A DNA stretch of 64,000 nucleotides, taken from contig JBANAY010000004.1 in the NCBI GenBank assembly GCA_037952775.1, positions 3,596,001-3,660,000 of the forward strand. The letters are read 5' to 3'. Each line of letters starts with the position of its first letter. The stretch's first letter is position 1. Under the pieces are notes generated by a model. The model was not told where the DNA came from, ran no database searches, and saw only the letters and a list, made by a program, of their open reading frames with translations. A program made the position numbers and the translations under genes. The stretch is from Clonostachys chloroleuca. Its lineage: Eukaryota; Ascomycota; Sordariomycetes; Hypocreales; Bionectriaceae. Of the stretch, positions 58,699 to 64,000 are shown one piece after another.

Positions 58699-59944
58699 AT
58701 GAAGGGAGGATATCTTCTTCTCTCAGGTCTGCTGAGCTTGGCGCAAGTCGTGACTTCTGCTCCGACAGTCAATCTTGCCCAGTCTTTGGCAGTAAGAGAT
58801 GAGCCCACGAAGGTTGTGAGCTCCGTCCCCAGCACGACGTTCTCCGACAAGACCATATTCTCCCCACCCACAGACGCTGGCTGGACGGATCCCCGGGTTC
58901 TCTATGCCCGGATGATCCAGCTCGAGAGCGGCGCCCTTCTTGCAACTTGGGAGAACTACTCCCCAGAGCCGCCACTTGTCTACTATCCAATTTATCAGTC
59001 TCTCGATGGCGGACTGAACTGGGCAGAAATCGGCCGTGTCACAGACGACGTCAACGGTTGGGGTAACCGATATCAACCGTTTCTCTATCAATTGCCACAA
59101 GCTATCGGTGATTTCCCTGCTGGAACGATTCTCTGCGCAGGAAACAGCCTTCCTTCAGATCTTAAGCACACGAAAATCGACGTGTATGCAAGCAGAGATC
59201 AAGGCTTCACGTGGGAGTTTGTTAGCAGTGTCGCTAGTGGAGGCGAGGGTCGACCGGTGAACGGCTTAACGCCCGTCTGGGAACCCTTCATCCTGTATGT
59301 TCATCACTTTTTTATTCGAGCATTTCTTGGGCACTAACTTCCTCAATAGGACCTACAAGAACCAGTTGATCCTGTATTACGCTGACCAGCGTGATCCAGC
59401 TTATGGCCAAAAACTGAGCCACCAAGTCACCACAAATCTTCTAGAGTGGTCCGACCCTGTGAACGAGGTTGTGACTGTCGGCAACTACGAGGGCCGCCCT
59501 GGCATGCCCGTTATTGCAAAACTGCCAAACTGCAATTACATCTTCACCTACGAACAGTGCGGAACCGACGGCTGCAGGATTCACTACCGCCTCGGCCCCG
59601 ACCCGTTGGACTTCATCAACGCCCCTGACTACTCGATCCGCTCTGACAAGGGGACAAGGCCTTCGAGCTCTCCCTATGTGGTCTGGAGTAGCCTTGGCGG
59701 GGGCAATGGAACAATCATCCTCAGTGCCGCAACTACAGACAAGATCTACGTGAACAAGAATTTGGGTGCCGCGGATTCATAGATCGAGTTCAACACGCCA
59801 CAGCCTCGGGCTTACACCAGGGCTCTCATGGTCTACCGTGATGATCCTAATCTTCTGGGGATTATCGGCGCGGGATGGTTGCCACCAAGTGCCGTCAACT
59901 ACGTTAGCAATGCTGCAATTGATTTGACCGCGTTGGGTGTCTGA
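58699..59944 (+). CDS. Secreted GH93 exo-arabinanase with an in-frame TAG
   Basis: Exons are 58699-59294 and 59350-59944, with a 55-nt intron; the joint gives PFILTYKNQLILYYADQRD. The start is ATG 58699, followed by a signal peptide (MKGGYLLLSGLLSLAQVVTS). The body is a sialidase-like six-bladed propeller typical of GH93 (SLDGGLNWAEIG, SRDQGFTWEFV, RPGMPVIAKL), enzymes that release arabinobiose from the end of linear alpha-1,5-arabinan. TAG at 59780-59782 (codon 343) interrupts NKNLGAADS-stop-IEFNTPQPRAYTRAL. The frame is then open for 53 more codons with clear family sequence (IIGAGWLPPSAVNYVSNAAI) to TGA 59942-59944, for 396 residues in all. Related enzymes have Trp near this site, so TGG to TAG is the simplest change. 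The last propeller strands would be lost in the truncated form. Confidence 0.87.
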
Positions 59945-60273
59945 AGTCTCAGCCTTCGGTGTTCTTTGCAATATGTGCAATGCTAGCAATGGAAAGTTCT
60001 AGGGGAACCAAGAAAGCTAGAATTATGTAGAATAAATAGTATAGGAAAATGAAAGAAAAGCAGAGGTTCGCATTGAAATGCCATGATAACGCCGCCCATC
60101 ATGCGTCTTGTGACTATTCAAGACTATATTGAGATGAGTCATGATAGCTAGAGTTGTAACCTATGATCTTTACATCAAGAAAAATCCTTCCAGAGACCAA
60201 TAAGGCATGCGACTCGCTCGTAGGTCGGGAACACCAAAAATGGCGAGGGCGCCCCTTCTATTCCGCAAATGCA
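59945..60273. other. Intergenic region between convergent genes
   Basis: Only the 3' ends of the GH93 gene (+) and the small membrane protein gene (-) are expected here. Confidence 0.5.
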
Positions 60274-60847
60274 TTACTCATTCTTGGCCGGGGCCGTTCT
60301 CATGCTCCTCTTGTAAATCCTGAAGGCCAATGCATTGGTCCCTAGTACAGCGGCGATGGTCGTACTTATTGCAAATGATCGGTTAGCAAAGCACAGATTG
60401 GCGATGAAGGCGCAACCAACCCAACAACTCCGAAGAGTGAGATCAATGTTGTCTTCATTATGTCTTCATCTTCAGGCGAAGGAAGCCAACCGGATATACG
60501 AGCGGTGCCGTTCAGGACGAAGACGCAATTGAAGAAGACGCCAAGAAGGAGGAGCAATTGAAGAAGCGCTCGAGGTCGACTCTCCTGGATTCGTTCCTCG
60601 ATTTTGCTGAACCGGCCGATGATTCCATTTGAACCATAGCCTCCAAATATAGCCTAAGCGATTATTTAGCAAAAATTGATGTGACAAGTGAGGATACGGC
60701 AGAGATACTTACAATGACAGCGACGTAGACGAGCCAGTCCTGAGTGTGGCCCGTCGTCTGGAGGCTGTGCACGATGACCGCTGCCGGAGTGGCACAACCG
60801 GCGTAAAAGAAGACGTCGGCAATGTGAGAAGCAAGTGACTTTGACAT
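60274..60847 (-). CDS. Small multi-pass membrane protein, three exons
   Basis: Exons on the minus strand are 60847-60713, 60653-60421 and 60364-60274, giving 152 aa. Intron 1 (59 nt) is GTAAGT...TTAG; intron 2 (56 nt) has a weak donor GTTGGT but a good CTAAC branch point. If intron 2 is not spliced, the protein stops at 60366 and loses the fourth segment. Hydrophobic stretches lie at about 12-28 (FFYAGCATPAAVIVHSL), 40-50, 77-92 (LLQLLLLLGVFFNCVF) and 115-132 (LFGVVGTTIAAVLGTNAL), so about four membrane passes, with a basic tail (RIYKRSMRTAPAK). No family is recognised. The reading-frame agreement of the third exon is the main evidence for it. Confidence 0.6.
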
Positions 60848-61180
60848 TGCGACGGCTGGGCGGCCTCAGAAGCACACGAAGACTGTCTGTTGGGTGATGA
60901 GAGTGAAAGGTCCCGGTGTTGGGGGGGGGGAATGGCAAGGATTTAGCCTGGGAAAAGAGTCTGCCACATATCTCATGTCTCACTAATAATCAGAGCCGCC
61001 ACACGCTTCTTGGCACGAGATGATTGATTTGATATGATTTGTTTTCCTCTCTGGTTGGTACAACGAATTCCTGGGTGCATCCTGAATGAGGCCACTTGGA
61101 CAAGAGACTCACAGCGATTGACCTCAGTCCTATTTATTTTATTTAGCATTTAACACGTCGCCAATCATAATTATCGCTAT
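60848..61180. other. Intergenic region
   Basis: Lies between two minus-strand genes: promoter of the small membrane protein at the left, 3' end of the monooxygenase at the right. A run of at least ten G residues lies near 60920-60930. Confidence 0.5.
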
Positions 61181-62688
61181 CTACAGACGCGCTTTAGGCG
61201 CACTCTCTACAATTTCACGGGCTTCCGCATTCAGCCGGCGCCACATGTCTTTCCTTAGCTCGTGGCCATCCATAAAGGCGCGGAACCACTCACGCCTAAA
61301 CTTTGGCAGCTTTCTCCCAACACCGTCTTTCGGTTCTCCTGCCAATGCGCGGATTGTCTCGAAGTACTCCTCGAAGTTGGGGAAGACCAGCAGGAACTTG
61401 CCACCGTCTCCCCGTGCCTTGATCCGGTCCGTCTCCCACTTGCGCATCACGTCGAGCGGCGGCAATTGAGCGCGACCGGCCAGCAGCCTCGCAGCATAAA
61501 CAGCCTGCCACTCGAAGATCTTGAAGGTCAGTCCCGCCCCGACAGCGCCGACGAACAGCAGCGTGGGGTCGTGCTGCCAGACGATGTGCTGGTAGAGATC
61601 AGGGACGCGGTTGTTGCGGACGGGGACAGAGGGGAGGAAAGGTAACGTCCAGCTATAGCCCGTGCCGAATATGATGTGGTCGACGTTAGAGATGGTCTCC
61701 CCGTTCTCCAGGTGGACGGTGCGGCCGATGCTGGACACGCTCTTGATCGAGGGATGGTTCTGGATGTTCGGGTGATGGAACGCACCGTCCCCGAAATACG
61801 CATTGGCAGCATGGCCGACGGTGATTGCATGGACGAACCCAGGACCCTGCGCAACTCTGGCCAAATCAAATGCGATGTCTGCTGCAGACACCGACGCGCC
61901 GACCACGACCACCCGCTTGCCCTTGTAGAGATCTCTCCCCCGGAAGTGCTTGCTGTGAAGCACACTCCCTGGCCGCAGCTTCTCGAACTCGTCGATGCCC
62001 TCGATGGCCGGGATGTATGGCACTGAATAGTGTCCGCTCGCGACGACGACGGCATCAAACCATTCCACCCACCAGTAGTCGCTCTCCTCGCCGTCCTTGC
62101 GCAGCGTCACCTTCCACTCGGTACCGACCTTCTCCACGTTCTCCACGGTTGTGCTGTAGGAAACAAAGTCGCTGTAGCCTCTCCTGTTTACCAACCCTTC
62201 GATGTACCCCCTCATGACACGCCAGTGTCGAAATGGCGTATCCGGCCCATGCGCGGCTATTGACCGATCGCTCCGTTCGGCCGCAATCGCCTCTTGGCTG
62301 AATTGCATAGGCAGATCTCCGACATTGGTCTCGAGGTACGGATACACCGATGACTCGGTGAAGCGCGGCTGGTCGGATTTGGGTGTGAAGGCCGGGAGCT
62401 TCTCAGGAATCGCCAGCGGCGAGTCGGCAGTTCTGTCGGCGAGGCCTTTGAAGTCTGAGATGGCTGGAGGGGGGCCAGAGTCCCCGATCCTACGTGTGGT
62501 TCTTCGTCTCAGCAAACGATCTGTCAGCTTAGCCGTGACCAGACTTACCAGCATCCTCCGGCAGCTTCGCGCCGTTCAAACACTCGAATGAGGTCGAATG
62601 CCTTCTCCTGCGCCAGAGCGTCAATTGCGATGGCGCCCGCGGGACCAGCGCCAATGACGGCTACGCGCTTAATGGGCGGGCCGGTCAT
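61181..62688 (-). CDS. FAD/NADPH-dependent flavin monooxygenase (FMO-like)
   Basis: Exons on the minus strand are 62688-62549 and 62489-61181, with a 59-nt intron; the joint completes GGCWIGDSGPPP. The 482-aa product begins with a Rossmann fold VAVIGAGPAGAIAIDAL (FAD binding, about 9-25). The FMO-type stretch HSKHFRGRDLYKGK leads into a second nucleotide-binding fold VVVVGASVSAADIA (NADPH), and the late ATG-like motif is FGTGYSW. The likely reaction is oxygenation of a soft nucleophile or small metabolite in the cytosol; the substrate is unknown. The start is divergent from the MFS gene at 63355. Confidence 0.9.
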
Positions 62689-63354
62689 TTCAGATGTGCT
62701 GGATAGACACTGACTGTTTCCAATACCAATTGAGCCGGGCAGCGCTCTACAAGTCTACTCAAGGGCAGAATCATGGCAGGTGAGGAAGAGAGTCGAATTG
62801 GACAACCGCTGGACCGAGATCGCGGCCACTAACCAGCTTTGAGAAACGCTCCGTCAGAGCATGTGGGGGTTAAAACTGGTTAAAACTACTGACGCGATCG
62901 AATCCCACCAAGCACGCCATCGCAGGTGGAACGAGGAGCACCTCCACAGTCTTGAATATGCTATTAGCTACGGCCTGTTCCTGACTTGGTTTCCCTTTTG
63001 TGTTTATGGAGTCTTCAGGCAAGCCTCTAGTCGTACCTTGTTGCTACTTACGGTGGGCTCGACTCTAAGAGCCACACATTAAGCCTTGATAAGTGATCGT
63101 GGACAATAACTCATACATTCAAGGTAGAACTGCATGTCTGACAGGACAAGGGTTCGACGTTACAATTGAATTAGGTAGCATATCTAGCGCCGATGGTGCC
63201 ATCGATGTTGTCACCAATGCCACGGTTATTTCTCGCCAAGTAGTCTCGCCAAGTAGCTTAATTTGAGGTGGTGTGTAGAATAATATTATTGAAAAGACCT
63301 CAATTCCTTTCATGAACAAAGGCCTGGCAGGCAGTCTCATCCATTCCAAAGTTG
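62689..63354. promoter_or_regulatory. Shared upstream region of a divergent gene pair
   Basis: The monooxygenase (-) and the MFS gene (+) start on the two sides of these 666 bp, so both promoters lie here. I see no clear TATA box. Confidence 0.5.
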
Positions 63355-64000
63355 ATGACAAAGGGTCGGTCGATTGAACCGCTTTCACCGATATCAAGTT
63401 CCAGCAATATGGCGATTGGTGATAATACCCCACTGGGCCATCATCCCGAGGAGAAAAGTGCGGAGGGGACGGCTTCCAGCGATGGCCCCATCGAGACTGC
63501 AGAATGGGACCTCAAGGCCGAGGCTCGAGCTCGAAGAAAGTAAGACAGAAATCCTGCCCTTGGCCTAGAGTGAGGCCCAGGCTGACTTTAGAATGCGTAA
63601 CATATAGGATCGATTCTTCTGTCTTACTCCTCCTATTCCTTGGACTGCTGGTTTTCCAGTTAGATAGAATGAATCTGGCCAGTGCGCTCACCGGAGGCTT
63701 CGCGACAGATATCAAGGTGACGCAGGATACCATCAACTTGGGCAACCAACTGATGTTTATGGGCATCGTCGTCCTGGAAATTCCTTGCAACATGGCACTT
63801 CAAAGAGTAAGACATTTTCTCCTCGTTAATCTTGCATAACTAAATCCCCAACCAGCTGGGTCCTCGCAAATGGATATCGGGACAGGTCTTCGTCTTTGGT
63901 CTTGTCGCGACATTGCAGCTCTTGCTCAAAAACCGTACAGGCTTCCTCGTGTCTCGCCTCGTGCTGGGTCTCGCGGAGGCTGGTTACATCCCTGGGGCCA
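63355..64000 (+). CDS. MFS transporter, anion:cation symporter type (partial)
   Basis: Exons are 63355-63539, 63608-63806 and 63856 to the window edge, where the gene is cut off. The visible N-terminal part has a cytoplasmic tail (Ser/Pro-rich, WDLKAEARARRKID), then helix 1 with FLGLLVFQLDRMNLASA, a hallmark of the Dal5/Tna1 (allantoate, nicotinate) group. Helix 2-4 sequences follow: GNQLMFMGIVVLEIPCNM, LGPRKWISGQVFVFG, LVLGLAEAGYIPG. It should be a plasma-membrane importer of organic anions or vitamins. The open frame begins at TTG 63352; ATG 63355 follows directly, and a second ATG at 63409 is possible. Confidence 0.85.

Noticed and set aside
1..64000. CRISPR arrays, prokaryotic operons, intact transposons, 5S or other rRNA
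   Set aside because: The genes are intron-bearing and fungal in type. I saw no spaced direct-repeat array, no transposase or reverse-transcriptase frame, and no rRNA-like sequence.

Overview
The window reads as nuclear DNA of a filamentous ascomycete (Pezizomycotina). Genes carry short GT-AG introns (about 49-95 nt, one of 235 nt) with CTAAC/CTGAC/CTAAT-type branch points. There are two Zn2Cys6 regulators, two cytochrome P450s, a NACHT-WD40 STAND protein, several MFS transporters and secreted plant cell-wall hydrolases. A tRNA-Val(AAC) gene has an intron. Species cannot be fixed from the sequence; a plant-associated or saprotrophic species is an inference from the hydrolases.

Layout. 3.1-5.0 kb: an F-box protein broken by two small shifts of reading frame. 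7.6 kb: tRNA-Val. 8.4-10.2 kb (-): a five-exon P450 with a 6-nt microexon. 14.8-18.8 kb (+): a NACHT-WD40 protein lacking a recognisable N-terminal effector domain, followed by a gene for a Gln/Trp-rich, prion-like protein at 19.7-20.5 kb. 21.1-22.8 kb (-): a second P450 with an in-frame TAG. 23.8-24.0 kb (-): a RidA relic. 24.4-26.0 kb (-): a secreted beta-helix glycosidase. 27.9-31.6 kb: a divergent pair, an arrestin-like protein (-) and a Zn2Cys6 regulator (+). 32.2 kb: a small secreted peptide. 34.1-35.1 kb: a GH43-type arabinofuranosidase. 37.2-40.1 kb: a second Zn2Cys6 regulator with one probable frameshift. 42.3-44.1 kb (-): a DHA1-like MFS exporter. 46.9-47.2 kb: a broken six-cysteine secreted peptide gene. 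47.9-48.4 kb: an ASCH-domain protein. 49.3-51.8 kb (-): a Prm10/ThrE-type membrane protein. 54.8-56.5 kb (-): a sugar transporter. 58.7-59.9 kb (+): a GH93 exo-arabinanase with an in-frame TAG. 60.3-60.8 kb (-): a small membrane protein. 61.2-62.7 kb (-): a flavin monooxygenase. 63.4 kb to the right edge: an anion:cation symporter-type MFS protein.

How the genes may work together. The GH43, GH93 and beta-helix enzymes, with the sugar transporter, make a plausible arabinan/pectin-use set, but they are scattered and not one cluster. No polyketide, peptide or terpene core enzyme is present, so the P450s and the monooxygenase cannot be tied to a pathway.

The most striking signal is that two otherwise intact genes, the P450 at codon 47 and the GH93 enzyme at codon 343, each have a TAG exactly where I expect a tryptophan (TGG). 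This fits G-to-A decay, or fungal sexual-stage A-to-I editing of UAG to UIG, read as Trp. Exon joints were worked out by hand from splice signals and reading-frame continuity. Starts were set at real ATG codons; several longest open frames in the window begin at TTG or GTG instead.
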